Source of the DNA: Hymenobacter sp. 15J16-1T3B
Lineage (GTDB): Bacteria; Bacteroidota; Bacteroidia; Cytophagales; Hymenobacteraceae
Reading direction: 5' to 3'
DNA length: 64,000 nucleotides
NCBI RefSeq assembly: GCF_020711235.1
Contig: NZ_JAJFAV010000003.1
Coordinates: 421,918-485,917 of the forward strand
In this document: piece after piece, positions 45,621-55,468 of the stretch
Numbering within the stretch: position 1 is the first letter of the stretch
Layout: the number at the start of each line of letters is the position of its first letter
Position numbers and translations under genes: made by a program
The notes under the pieces: generated by a model
Databases searched by the model: none
The model's input: the letters and a program-made list of their open reading frames with translations, nothing else
What the model was told of the DNA's origin: nothing

Positions 45621-47876
45621 ATGCCTCCTTACAACGCGGTTACCAAACACATTACCCTGCCCGACGGTCGGCAGATTTCCCTCGAAACCGGCAAGCTGGC
45701 CAAGTTCGCCGACGGCGCCGTCGTCGTGCGCCTCGGCGACGCGATGCTGCTGGCCACGGTCGTTTCGCAGCCCTCGCAGCGCGAAGGCGTGGACTTCCTG
45801 CCGCTGTCGGTGGATTACCAGGAGAAATTCGGCGGCGCCGGCAAGATTCCCGGTTCCTTCCAGCGCCGCGAAGGCCGCCTGTCGGACTACGAAGTGCTGG
45901 TATCCCGCCTCGTGGACCGCATCCTGCGCCCGATGTTCCCCAAGGACTATCACTACGAGGTGCAGGTGATGATTTCGCTGATTTCGGCCGATAAGGACGT
46001 GCAGCCCGATGCCCTGGCCGCCCTGGCCGCGTCGGCCGCCCTCTCGGTTTCCGATATTCCATTTGCTGGCCCCATCTCCGAAGTGCGCGTAGCCCGCATC
46101 GACGGCCAGCTGCAAATCAACCCCAAGACCGCCGACATTGCCCGCGCCGACATCGACCTCATCGTAGGGGCGACCATCGACTCGGTGGCCATGGTGGAAG
46201 GCGAGATGAACGAAGTGAGCGAAGAGGAAATGGTGGAAGCCATTGCCTACGCCCACGAAGCCATCAAGGAGCAAGTGCGCGTGCAGCAGGAACTCGGCCA
46301 GGCCGTGGAGAAGTCGCACGTGAAGCGCGAGTATCCCAAGTACGACGAAAACGAGGAGCTGAAGCAGCAGATTAACGAAGCCGTGTATCAGGCTGCTTAT
46401 GAGGTTGCTAAGTCGGGCAATCCGAGCAAGGCTGGCCGCAAGGAAGGCTTCTCGGCCATCAAGAAGCCGCTGCTGGAAAAGCTGCTGGCTGAGAACCCCG
46501 AGCTGGACCTGAAAATGTTCGGCCGCTACTACGGCTCGGCCGAGAAGAAGGCCATTCGTGACATGATGATCAAGGAGCGCACCCGCCTCGACGGTCGTCA
46601 GCTGACGGAAATCCGCCCCATCTGGTCGGAGGTGAACTACCTGCCCGGCGCCCACGGCTCGGCCCTATTTACCCGCGGCGAAACCCAGTCGCTGACTTCG
46701 GTGGCCCTGGGTACCAAGCTCGACGAGCAGATTGTGGATTCGGCCATGGTGTCGGGCTACAACAAGTTCTTGCTGCACTACAACTTCCCGGCCTTCTCGA
46801 CCGGCGAGGTGAAGCCCAACCGCGGCCCCGGCCGCCGGGAAGTGGGCCACGGCAACCTGGCCATGCGCTCCATCAAGAAGGTGCTGCCCTCGGAAGACGA
46901 AAACCCCTACACCATCCGCGTGGTGTCGGATATCCTGGAGTCGAACGGCTCCTCGTCCATGGCTACCGTCTGCGCCTCGTCCATGGCGCTGATGGACGCT
47001 GGCATCAAGCTCAAGGCCGCCGTTTCGGGCATTGCCATGGGCCTGGTGCAGGACAAGGAAACCGGGGAGTACGCCGTGCTGTCGGACATCCTCGGCGACG
47101 AAGACCACCTCGGCGACATGGACTTCAAAGTGACGGGCACCGAGAAGGGCATCGTGGCTTGCCAGATGGACATCAAAATCCAGGGCCTGTCGAACGAAAT
47201 CCTGACCAAGGCCCTGCATCAGGCTCGTGAGGGCCGCCTGCACATCCTGGGCGAAATGGCCAAGACCATCAGCGAAACCGCCGCTGACCTGAAGCCCCAC
47301 ACCCCGCGCTCCACCAAGATTCTGGTCGACAAGGAGTACATCGGCGCCATCATCGGCCCGGGCGGCAAAGTGGTGCAGCAGATTCAGAAGGACACCAACG
47401 CCACCATCACCATCGAGGAGAAGGACGAGAAGGGCCACGTGTACATCTACACCTCGAACGCCGACGACATGGCGGCCGCAGTAGCCCGCATCCGCGGTAT
47501 TGCTGCTACCCCCGAGGTAGGCGAGACGTACAGCGGCACGGTTCGCTCGATCCAAGCCTACGGCGCGTTCGTGGAGTTTATGCCCGGCAAGGACGGCCTG
47601 CTGCACATCTCGGAAGTGAGCTACGACCGTCTGCCCTCGCTGGAAGGCGTGCTGACAGTGGGCCAGGAAGTGAAGGTGCAACTGGTAGAGGTTGACAAGA
47701 AGACCGGCAAGTTCCGTTTGTCGATGAAGAGCCTCATGCCGAAGCCGGAAGGCTACGTGGAACCGTCGGAGCGCCCCGAGCGCCCGGAACGCGGTGACCG
47801 TCCGGACCGCGGCCCGCGCCCCGACCGGGGCCCGCGTCCGGAGCGCGGCGAGCGTCCCGAGCGTTTCAACCGCTAA
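45621..47876 (+). CDS. pnp: Polyribonucleotide nucleotidyltransferase
   Basis: A 751-residue PNPase, the phosphorolytic 3'-5' exoribonuclease of mRNA turnover. The two RNase PH domains (GDAMLLATVVSQ; GETQSLTSVALGTK with the active FSTGEVKPNRGPGRREVGHG), KH domain (GAIIGPGGKVVQQIQ) and S1 domain (TYSGTVRSIQAYGAFVEF...GLLHISEVS) are in order. The C-terminus is an unusual Arg/Glu/Pro/Asp-rich tail of about 35 residues (repeats of GDRPDRGPRPDRG type). ATG 45621 is the start. Confidence 0.97.
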   Translation: MPPYNAVTKHITLPDGRQISLETGKLAKFADGAVVVRLGDAMLLATVVSQPSQREGVDFLPLSVDYQEKFGGAGKIPGSFQRREGRLSDYEVLVSRLVDRILRPMFPKDYHYEVQVMISLISADKDVQPDALAALAASAALSVSDIPFAGPISEVRVARIDGQLQINPKTADIARADIDLIVGATIDSVAMVEGEMNEVSEEEMVEAIAYAHEAIKEQVRVQQELGQAVEKSHVKREYPKYDENEELKQQINEAVYQAAYEVAKSGNPSKAGRKEGFSAIKKPLLEKLLAENPELDLKMFGRYYGSAEKKAIRDMMIKERTRLDGRQLTEIRPIWSEVNYLPGAHGSALFTRGETQSLTSVALGTKLDEQIVDSAMVSGYNKFLLHYNFPAFSTGEVKPNRGPGRREVGHGNLAMRSIKKVLPSEDENPYTIRVVSDILESNGSSSMATVCASSMALMDAGIKLKAAVSGIAMGLVQDKETGEYAVLSDILGDEDHLGDMDFKVTGTEKGIVACQMDIKIQGLSNEILTKALHQAREGRLHILGEMAKTISETAADLKPHTPRSTKILVDKEYIGAIIGPGGKVVQQIQKDTNATITIEEKDEKGHVYIYTSNADDMAAAVARIRGIAATPEVGETYSGTVRSIQAYGAFVEFMPGKDGLLHISEVSYDRLPSLEGVLTVGQEVKVQLVEVDKKTGKFRLSMKSLMPKPEGYVEPSERPERPERGDRPDRGPRPDRGPRPERGERPERFNR

Positions 47877-47913
47877 TTCCGTAGGAAGGCCATAATTGCT
47901 TGATGCGAACTTT

Positions 47914-47946
47914 CGGTCAGATGGTGCTGTTAGCCCCATCTGACCG
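47914..47946. terminator. Hairpin after pnp
   Basis: CGGTCAGATGG (47914-47924) pairs with CCATCTGACCG (47936-47946), an 11-bp perfect stem with no T tract; it may be a stabiliser or weak terminator. Confidence 0.5.
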
Positions 47947-48014
47947 AGGTTCCCGTCAAGAAACTCTCTCAAGAAGACCAACCTGCACCTTTTTACCCTT
48001 CGCGCCCGTCTACA

Positions 48015-48878
48015 ATGAGACAGCTAAAAATCAGCAAGCAGATTACCAACCGCGAAAGCCAGTCGCTGGACAAGTACCTCCAGGAGATTGGTAAGGTCGA
48101 TCTGCTCACTCCCGACGAGGAGGTAACGCTGGCGCAACGCATCAAGGAAGGCGACCAGCAGGCGCTGGAAAAGCTCACCAAGGCCAACCTCCGTTTCGTG
48201 GTGTCGGTGGCCAAACAATACCAGAACCAAGGTCTGTCGCTGGGCGATTTGATCAACGAGGGCAACCTCGGCCTGATCAAAGCCGCCAAGCGCTTCGACG
48301 AAACCCGCGGCTTTAAGTTCATCTCCTACGCCGTATGGTGGATTCGCCAGTCGATTCTGCAGGCGCTGGCCGAACAGTCGCGCATCGTGCGTCTGCCCCT
48401 GAACCGCGTTGGCTCGCTGAACAAAATCAGCAAGTCGTTCTCGGAACTGGAGCAGAAATTCGAGCGGGAGCCTTCGCCGGAGGAAATTGCCGAAGTACTG
48501 GAGCTGACCACCTCGGAAGTGGTGGATACGCTCAAGATTTCGGGCCGCCACGTGTCGGTGGACGCGCCGTTCGTGCAGGGCGAAGAAAACCGCCTGCTCG
48601 ACGTGCTCGAAAACGAGGACGAGGAGTCGCCCGACATGGGCCTGATGAACGACTCGCTGCGCAAGGAAGTGCAGCGTGCCCTCAGCACGCTCACCAAGCG
48701 CGAGGCTGACGTGATTACGCTGTACTTCGGCCTCAACGGCGAGCATTCGCTGACCCTGGAGGAAATCGGCGAGAAGTTCAACCTGACCCGCGAGCGGGTG
48801 CGCCAGATCAAGGAAAAGGCTATCCGCCGCCTGCGCCACACCTCGCGCAGCAAGGCGCTGAAGCCCTACCTGGGCTAA
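48015..48878 (+). CDS. rpoD: Primary RNA polymerase sigma factor
   Basis: The 287-residue product is the short Bacteroidota form of sigma-70, lacking most of region 1.1. Region 1.2 ([21 protein letters not shown]), 2.1-2.4 ([56 protein letters not shown]), region 3 and region 4 ([45 protein letters not shown]) are all present. This factor reads the TTG/TAnnTTTG promoters seen across the window. It stands alone between pnp and trxB. Confidence 0.95.
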   Translation: MRQLKISKQITNRESQSLDKYLQEIGKVDLLTPDEEVTLAQRIKEGDQQALEKLTKANLRFVVSVAKQYQNQGLSLGDLINEGNLGLIKAAKRFDETRGFKFISYAVWWIRQSILQALAEQSRIVRLPLNRVGSLNKISKSFSELEQKFEREPSPEEIAEVLELTTSEVVDTLKISGRHVSVDAPFVQGEENRLLDVLENEDEESPDMGLMNDSLRKEVQRALSTLTKREADVITLYFGLNGEHSLTLEEIGEKFNLTRERVRQIKEKAIRRLRHTSRSKALKPYLG

Positions 48879-48906
48879 GCAACCTTCCTAGTTTTTGCCA
48901 GCATCG

Positions 48907-48937
48907 AAAACCCCGGCCGTACGGTCGGGGTTTTTGT
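48907..48937 (+). terminator. Terminator of rpoD
   Basis: AAAACCCCGGCCGT pairs with ACGGTCGGGGTTTT (one wobble), then TGTTTG. Confidence 0.85.
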
Positions 48938-49055
48938 TTGACCAAAGTGGCAGGTGGCTGCTTGGGCACTCCTGTCATAATGGTACTATTCGGCCATTCA
49001 GCCACCACCTAACGCGGGTAGTACGAGTTTTGACTAGTACTTCCGCGGCGGGCCT

Positions 49056-49063
49056 TACCTTTG
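49056..49063 (+). promoter_or_regulatory. -7 promoter element of trxB
   Basis: TACCTTTG 31 bp before trxB, with TTG at 49030-49032 (23-nt spacer). Confidence 0.75.
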
Positions 49064-49094
49064 CCGCTCCTTACGGAATTCGCTTTTTCATCTC

Positions 49095-50042
49095 ATGGAG
49101 AATACTGCCGCAGAACACGTCAAGTGTCTGATTATTGGGTCGGGGCCGGCGGGCTACACCGCCGCCATTTACGCCGCCCGCGCCAACATGGCGCCCGTCA
49201 TGTACCAAGGTCTGCAGCCCGGTGGGCAGCTGACCATCACCAACGACGTGGAGAATTTCCCCGGCTACCCCGACGGCATCATGGGGCCGGAAATGATGGA
49301 GGACCTGAAAAAGCAGGCCGCCCGCTTCGGCACCGATATCCGCTACGGCATTGCCACCTCAGTGGACTTCTCGGGGCACCCGCACCGCGTGACCATCGAC
49401 GAGAAGCACACGCTGACCGCGGACGCCGTCATCATCGCCACGGGGGCCTCGGCCAAGTGGCTGGGGCTGGAGTCGGAGGCGCGGCTGAACGGCTCGGGCG
49501 TATCGGCTTGCGCCGTGTGCGACGGGTTCTTCTACCGCGGCAAGGACGTGGCCATTGTGGGCGCCGGCGACACGGCGGCCGAGGAAGCTACCTACCTGGC
49601 CAACCTCTGCAACAAAGTGTACATGCTGGTGCGCAAAGGGGAGATGCGTGCCTCCAAGATCATGCAGAAGCGCGTGCTCGACAACCCCAAGATTGAGGTG
49701 CTGTTCGACACGGCCACCGACGAAATCCTGGGGGAGCACGCCGTGGAAGCGGTGCGGGTGAAAAACCTTGTGACCCACGAAACGCGCGAAATTCCGATTC
49801 ACGGCTTCTTTGTGGCTATTGGGCACGAGCCGAATTCGAGCATCTTCCGCGAGTACCTGCACCACGACGAGCAGGGCTACCTGAAGACCATTCCGGGCAC
49901 GAGCAAGACCAACGTTGACGGCGTGTTTGCCTGCGGCGACGTGCAGGACTTCGTGTACCGGCAGGCCGTGACGGCCGCCGGCACTGGCTGCATGGCGGCC
50001 TTGGACGCCGAGCGGTACTTGGCGGCGCTGGGCGTGCACTAA
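49095..50042 (+). CDS. trxB: Thioredoxin reductase (thioredoxin-disulfide reductase)
   Basis: A 315-residue NADPH-dependent flavoenzyme that reduces thioredoxin. The FAD-binding GSGPAGYTAAIYAARA, active-site CAVC (C139, C142), NADPH-binding GAGDTAAEEATYLAN and the C-terminal FACGDVQD block follow the low-molecular-weight TrxB plan. It has its own promoter. Downstream lies a repeat element, then a cell-wall peptidase gene. Confidence 0.96.
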   Translation: MENTAAEHVKCLIIGSGPAGYTAAIYAARANMAPVMYQGLQPGGQLTITNDVENFPGYPDGIMGPEMMEDLKKQAARFGTDIRYGIATSVDFSGHPHRVTIDEKHTLTADAVIIATGASAKWLGLESEARLNGSGVSACAVCDGFFYRGKDVAIVGAGDTAAEEATYLANLCNKVYMLVRKGEMRASKIMQKRVLDNPKIEVLFDTATDEILGEHAVEAVRVKNLVTHETREIPIHGFFVAIGHEPNSSIFREYLHHDEQGYLKTIPGTSKTNVDGVFACGDVQDFVYRQAVTAAGTGCMAALDAERYLAALGVH

Positions 50043-50065
50043 GCTGTTCTGAGTTCCTCCCGCCC

Positions 50066-50177
50066 GTCATGTCGAGCTTGTCGAGGCATCTCGCTCGGGT
50101 AGTAATGTGCTCGTTGAACGAAAAGATTACCGGCAGATGTCAGCACGCGAGATGCCTCGGCTTCGCCCGGCATGACG
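50066..50177. repeat. REP/MITE-like element, family B, copy 1
   Basis: Arms CGTCATGTCGAGCTTGTCGA... (50066-50096) and the complement ending CCCGGCATGACG (50147-50177) flank ~50 nt. The arms share GTC(A)GAGCTTGTCGAG and CAGCACGCGAGAT with the element at 55179-55300. No gene. Confidence 0.75.
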
Positions 50178-50284
50178 TTCTGGTAGAGTAGACTTTCCCT
50201 GGCAGAATACTAAAAATTGGATTTGACCGTTGCAACGGGCCGGCTTGCCTTCTGGGCGAGGCGGCCCGTTTTGCTTAGCTTCCG

Positions 50285-50292
50285 TACCTTTG
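50285..50292 (+). promoter_or_regulatory. -7 promoter element of the M23/LysM gene
   Basis: TACCTTTG, 22 bp before GTG 50315 and 65 bp before the TTG at 50357. Confidence 0.7.
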
Positions 50293-50314
50293 CGGGCTCC
50301 CGAGGGCTGCGCCG

Positions 50315-51472
50315 GTGAGCGTGGCCCGCGGGGACGTCCACCCAGTCCTATTGCACTTGTCAACTGCCTTCAAATTCTGGCTGCTCGGCTTGCTGGCTCT
50401 CCTGTTGAGCTTTGCTCCCGAAGCGGCCCAGGCGCAGCGCCGCCGCACGCCCCGGCCCAAGGCCAAAGCGGGCACGCCCAAAGATTTTTTCAAGATCCGC
50501 GCGCCCAAGATTCGCTACGTACGCCCCGATACGTCGGTGGTCGTGGAAACCGAAGAGCTGCCCGACGACAATTCCGAGGCGGCCAAGTCGGTGTTTAAGC
50601 CGGCCAAACCCCTGAGCATCGTCAGCGAGGATACCAGCACACTCAACCTGGGCCAGCAGAGCATCGTGGAAATGTCGGAGGAAGTCCTGATTGACTCCTC
50701 GTGGATCAAGGTCGCGGGCTACTATTCCATCTGGGATACGCGCTACGTAAACCCCTACCGCCGCGACCCACGCAACTACCGCGACACCCTCACGTTGCAC
50801 CTGACCGACCCGGCCCGGCAGCGCCTGGCCAAGATGCCGCTCAACACCACCCCCGTCACGTCCGGCTTCCGCTTCCGCGGCTACCGCTGGCACTACGGCG
50901 TGGACCTGGACCTGGAAACCGGCGACTCCGTGAAGGCCGCGTTCGACGGCGTGGTGCGCGTGGTGAACTGGGACGGTGGCGGCTACGGCAACTACATCGT
51001 AGTGCGCCACTACAACGGCTTGGAGACGGTATACGGGCACCTAAGCAAGCAGCTGGTCAAGCCCGGCACCTTCGTGAAAGCCGGTGAACTGATCGGCAAG
51101 GGCGGCAGCACCGGGCGCAGCACCGGCTCGCACCTGCACTACGAGGTCCGCTACGAGGGTAACCCCATCAACCCCGAGGAGATTTACAACTTCCCGGAGT
51201 ACCAGCTCAAAAAGGAAAACCTGGCCATTACCGCCGCGCTGTTCAACTACGCTGGGCAGGCCGCGCGCATGAAAGCGGCTGTGCAGGCCCGCAGCAGCCG
51301 CTCGGGGCAGCCCTCGGCCGCCCGCCGCACCGTGTCGCACCGCGTCCGGCCGGGCGACACGCTTTCGGAAATTGCCGACAAGTATGGCGTGTCGCAGGCC
51401 CAAATCCGGCGCCTGAACGATATTTCGGGCAAAACCACCCTGCGCGTCGGTCGTACGCTGCGGATCAAATAA
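50315..51472 (+). CDS. M23 peptidase with C-terminal LysM domain
   Basis: An exported peptidoglycan endopeptidase of up to 385 residues: signal peptide (FWLLGLLALLLSFAPEAAQAQ), a long linker, an M23/LytM zinc domain with WHYGVDLDLETG (His and Asp ligands) and GSHLHYEV (HxH), and a LysM domain at the C-terminus (HRVRPGDTLSEIADKYGVSQAQIRRLN) for wall binding. The start is uncertain: GTG 50315 keeps 12 odd residues ahead of the signal peptide, while TTG 50351 or 50357 gives a cleaner one. It should help remodel peptidoglycan. Confidence 0.92.
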   Translation: MSVARGDVHPVLLHLSTAFKFWLLGLLALLLSFAPEAAQAQRRRTPRPKAKAGTPKDFFKIRAPKIRYVRPDTSVVVETEELPDDNSEAAKSVFKPAKPLSIVSEDTSTLNLGQQSIVEMSEEVLIDSSWIKVAGYYSIWDTRYVNPYRRDPRNYRDTLTLHLTDPARQRLAKMPLNTTPVTSGFRFRGYRWHYGVDLDLETGDSVKAAFDGVVRVVNWDGGGYGNYIVVRHYNGLETVYGHLSKQLVKPGTFVKAGELIGKGGSTGRSTGSHLHYEVRYEGNPINPEEIYNFPEYQLKKENLAITAALFNYAGQAARMKAAVQARSSRSGQPSAARRTVSHRVRPGDTLSEIADKYGVSQAQIRRLNDISGKTTLRVGRTLRIK

Positions 51473-51486
51473 CCATGGCTGAATTG

Positions 51487-51550
51487 CTAAATGGTCAAGT
51501 GGCGGCTCGTTCAACCGTGCGTTAGGACGAGCCGCCACTTGACCATTTAG
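51487..51550. repeat. Perfect 24-bp inverted repeat
   Basis: Arms at 51487-51510 (beginning CTAAATGGTCAAGTGGCGG) and 51527-51550 are exact complements around a 16-nt loop, filling the gap between the M23 and bshB1 genes. It has the same arm length as the hairpin at 8757-8825 and a related AAATGG core. Confidence 0.85.
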
Positions 51551-51568
51551 GCATTTAACGATTCAAGA

Positions 51569-52291
51569 ATGATGAAACTCGACATTCTGGTTTTGGCTTC
51601 GCACCCCGACGACGCGGAGCTGTGCGCCGGCGGCACCATAGCCGCGGCCATTGCGCAAGGCAAAAAAGTAGGCGTGGTGGACCTCACCCGCGGCGAGCTG
51701 GGCAGCCGGGGCACGCCCGAAACCCGGGCCCGCGAAGCCCAGGCCGCCTCCGAGCTGCTGGGCCTGAGCGTGCGCGACAACCTGGGCTTGCCCGACGGTT
51801 TCTTCCGCAACGACCGGGAGCATCAGCTGCCCATCATCCGGGCCGTGCGCCGCTACCAGCCCGACATCGTGCTCTGCAACGCCGTCCACGACCGGCACCC
51901 CGACCACGGCCGCGGCTCGCAGCTGGCCTCCGAAGCCTGCTTCCTCGCGGGCCTGCGCATGATTGAGACGCTGGGCGAGGACGGGCAGTCCCAGGCCGCC
52001 TGGCGCCCCGGCCGGGTCTACCACTTCATCCAGGACCGCTACATCAAGCCCGATTTCGTCGTGGATATTTCGGCCCACTGGGAAACTAAGCGCGCCTCGG
52101 TGGCCGCCTACGGCTCGCAGTTCAACGTGGCCGCCGACGGGCAGCCGCACACCCACATTTCCTCGCCGGAGTTCTGGCACTTCGTGGAAGCCCGGGCCCG
52201 GGAGTTCGGCCACGCCATCGGGGTGGAGTTCGGGGAAGGCTTCACCGTCGAGCGCCCGATTGGCGTGCGGGATTTGGCGGGGTGGTTTTAG
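51569..52291 (+). CDS. bshB1: Bacillithiol biosynthesis deacetylase BshB1
   Basis: A 240-residue zinc-dependent N-acetylglucosamine-type deacetylase of the LmbE/PIG-L family. The metal motif ASHPDDAELCAGG and the second HDRHPDHGRGS are present, as in BshB, which turns N-acetylglucosaminyl-malate into GlcN-malate for bacillithiol. Many Bacteroidota make this thiol. The start is ATG 51569 (a second ATG follows directly). Neighbours are unrelated: an M23 peptidase upstream and an NHL lipoprotein downstream. Confidence 0.92.
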   Translation: MMKLDILVLASHPDDAELCAGGTIAAAIAQGKKVGVVDLTRGELGSRGTPETRAREAQAASELLGLSVRDNLGLPDGFFRNDREHQLPIIRAVRRYQPDIVLCNAVHDRHPDHGRGSQLASEACFLAGLRMIETLGEDGQSQAAWRPGRVYHFIQDRYIKPDFVVDISAHWETKRASVAAYGSQFNVAADGQPHTHISSPEFWHFVEARAREFGHAIGVEFGEGFTVERPIGVRDLAGWF

Positions 52292-52353
52292 GCATTTTTA
52301 CATAGATTCAGCTTTTCAGGCCCTTCGCATTTACCCTACCGTTTCGGTTTACC

Positions 52354-53442
52354 ATGTCTCTAGTCACCAAAGCCAAAGTTGGAAGCCTGTTAGTTTTGGG
52401 GCTGCTGGCCTGTAAAAAGGAGCAGGCGGTTGAAAAGCCAGCTGAAAAGCCGGGGGAAGTGGTCGACGTCAGCAACCTGGCCGGGGGCAGCGGCCCGGGC
52501 TACGTCAACGGCCCCGGCAGCACTGCGCAGTTTGCCGCGCCGCAGGGCGTGGCCGTCGATGCGCAGGGCAATATTTATGTTGCCGAGGTCGGCAGCGCTG
52601 GCGTCCGCAAAATCACGCCTGCGGGTATGGTTTCCACCCTGAGCGGGGGAATGGGGCAGGGGTGGTTGGATGGAGCCTTGGCTTCGGCCCGTTTTTACAC
52701 GCCCTTGGACGTAGCCGTCGACCGGCTGGGCAATTTGTACGTGGCGGACCATGGCGGCCACCGCATCCGCAAAATCACCAGCACCACCGTCAGTACGCTG
52801 GCCGGAACCGGGGTGGCCGGCTTTGCCGACGGCCCCGGGGCAACGGCGCAATTCAACGCGCCCAACGGCATTGCGGTGGACGCCCAGGGCGTGGTGTACG
52901 TGTCCGATTCGGAGAACTACCGCATTCGGAAGATCATGCCCGACGGCACGGTGTCGACCTTGGCCGGCACCGGCCAGCGCGGCATCGAGGACGGGCCCGC
53001 CAGCACCGCGCAATTTTCGAGTACGCAGGGCTTGGCCGTTGACGCGCAGGGCACGGTGTACGTCGCGGACGTAGCCGCCCACCGCATTCGGAAAATCCTG
53101 CCCAATGCTACCGTCACGACGGTAGCCGGCACCGGCACCGTCGGCTGGGCTGATGGCGCGGCCAGCAGCGCCAAGTTTTCCGGTCCCCGCGGCGTGACCC
53201 TTGACGCCGGCGGCAACCTCTACGTGGTTGACAGCAACAACAACTGCATCCGCAAGATTACGCCGGCGGGCCAAGTCAGCACCGTGGCGGGCACGCGCGC
53301 CCAGGGCTATGCCGACGGCCCCGGCGCTACCGCCCAATTCGATGCCCCCATCGACATTGCCTACGGGGGCAGCGGTACTTTTTACGTGAGCGAGTGGGGC
53401 CTGATTTCCGGAGCCCGGATTCGCAAGGTCACGGTGCAGTAG
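52354..53442 (+). CDS. NHL-repeat lipoprotein
   Basis: A 362-residue lipoprotein (lipobox LGLLAC) formed of about six NHL-type beta-propeller blades: repeated units such as FAAPQGVAVDAQGNIYVAEV...VRKITPAGMVSTL and FNAPNGIAVDAQGVVYVSDSENYRIRKIMPDGTVSTLAG. The six-bladed propeller is a likely ligand-binding or scaffold surface on the outside of a membrane; the ligand is unknown. It follows bshB1 by 62 bp, perhaps on the same transcript. Confidence 0.88.
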   Translation: MSLVTKAKVGSLLVLGLLACKKEQAVEKPAEKPGEVVDVSNLAGGSGPGYVNGPGSTAQFAAPQGVAVDAQGNIYVAEVGSAGVRKITPAGMVSTLSGGMGQGWLDGALASARFYTPLDVAVDRLGNLYVADHGGHRIRKITSTTVSTLAGTGVAGFADGPGATAQFNAPNGIAVDAQGVVYVSDSENYRIRKIMPDGTVSTLAGTGQRGIEDGPASTAQFSSTQGLAVDAQGTVYVADVAAHRIRKILPNATVTTVAGTGTVGWADGAASSAKFSGPRGVTLDAGGNLYVVDSNNNCIRKITPAGQVSTVAGTRAQGYADGPGATAQFDAPIDIAYGGSGTFYVSEWGLISGARIRKVTVQ

Positions 53443-53490
53443 CCCATCCGTAAGCGCGTACCACCTGCGGGCGTGCCCTCAGCTGAACCC

Positions 53491-53532
53491 AAACAAAAGC
53501 GCCCGGCTGAAACCAGCCGGGCGCTTTTGTTT
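53491..53532. terminator. Bidirectional terminator
   Basis: Perfect 18-bp stem (AAACAAAAGCGCCCGGCT at 53491-53508, complement at 53515-53532) with a 6-nt loop and T-rich end, between the convergent NHL and accC genes. Confidence 0.9.
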
Positions 53533-53556
53533 GCAGCTTGTCAGCATAGGCAGGCG

Positions 53557-55074
<1,518 letters not shown>

Positions 55075-55178
55075 GCCGGAGGGGGGCAGGGGGAGGGAGC
55101 AGTGGATTAGGAAGGCCGAAAGTAATAGCTGAGGGGCAGAAGGCGGAAATTAAGGAGTCGGATAACGGTTGATGAAGA

Positions 55179-55300
55179 ACGTCAGGTCGAGCTTGTCGAG
55201 AGAATCTCGCGTGCTGGCGTGGATAGGTGCCAGCACCAAGCAGCAGGACCTAACCAGCGTCAGCACGCGAGATTCCTCGCCTTCGCTCGGAATGACGTTT
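55179..55300. repeat. REP/MITE-like element, family B, copy 2
   Basis: Left arm AACGTCAGGTCGAGCTTGTC... (55179-55216) and right arm CAGCACGCGAGATTCCTCGC...GGAATGACGTT (55261-55299) are near complements. It shares both arms with the copy at 50066-50177. Confidence 0.75.
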
Positions 55301-55385
55301 CACTGACTGCCGTTATCACAAGACGCCTCTATTCGCCATGCCGAATATCACGCGGCCTAACGCTCGTTGCCTGAGCGCGGTTTCG

Positions 55386-55393
55386 TAACTTGC
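55386..55393 (+). promoter_or_regulatory. Candidate -7 element
   Basis: TAACTTGC with TTG at 55367-55369 (16-nt spacer), 75 bp before the oxoamine synthase start. Confidence 0.5.
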
Positions 55394-55468
55394 GCCACAT
55401 TTGGCCTGCGCCCTGAATGGCGTGGGCCAAACGGTTTTTCCGCTTACTCACCCAAAAAGCATCCCCGC

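Larger units (their letters stand above)
55075..55468. other. 394-bp divergent gap
   Basis: Contains a REP-like element (55179-55300) and, near the right end, the candidate promoter of the oxoamine synthase. No gene seen; an open frame runs upstream from 55469 to 55367 but is non-conserved. Confidence 0.6.
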
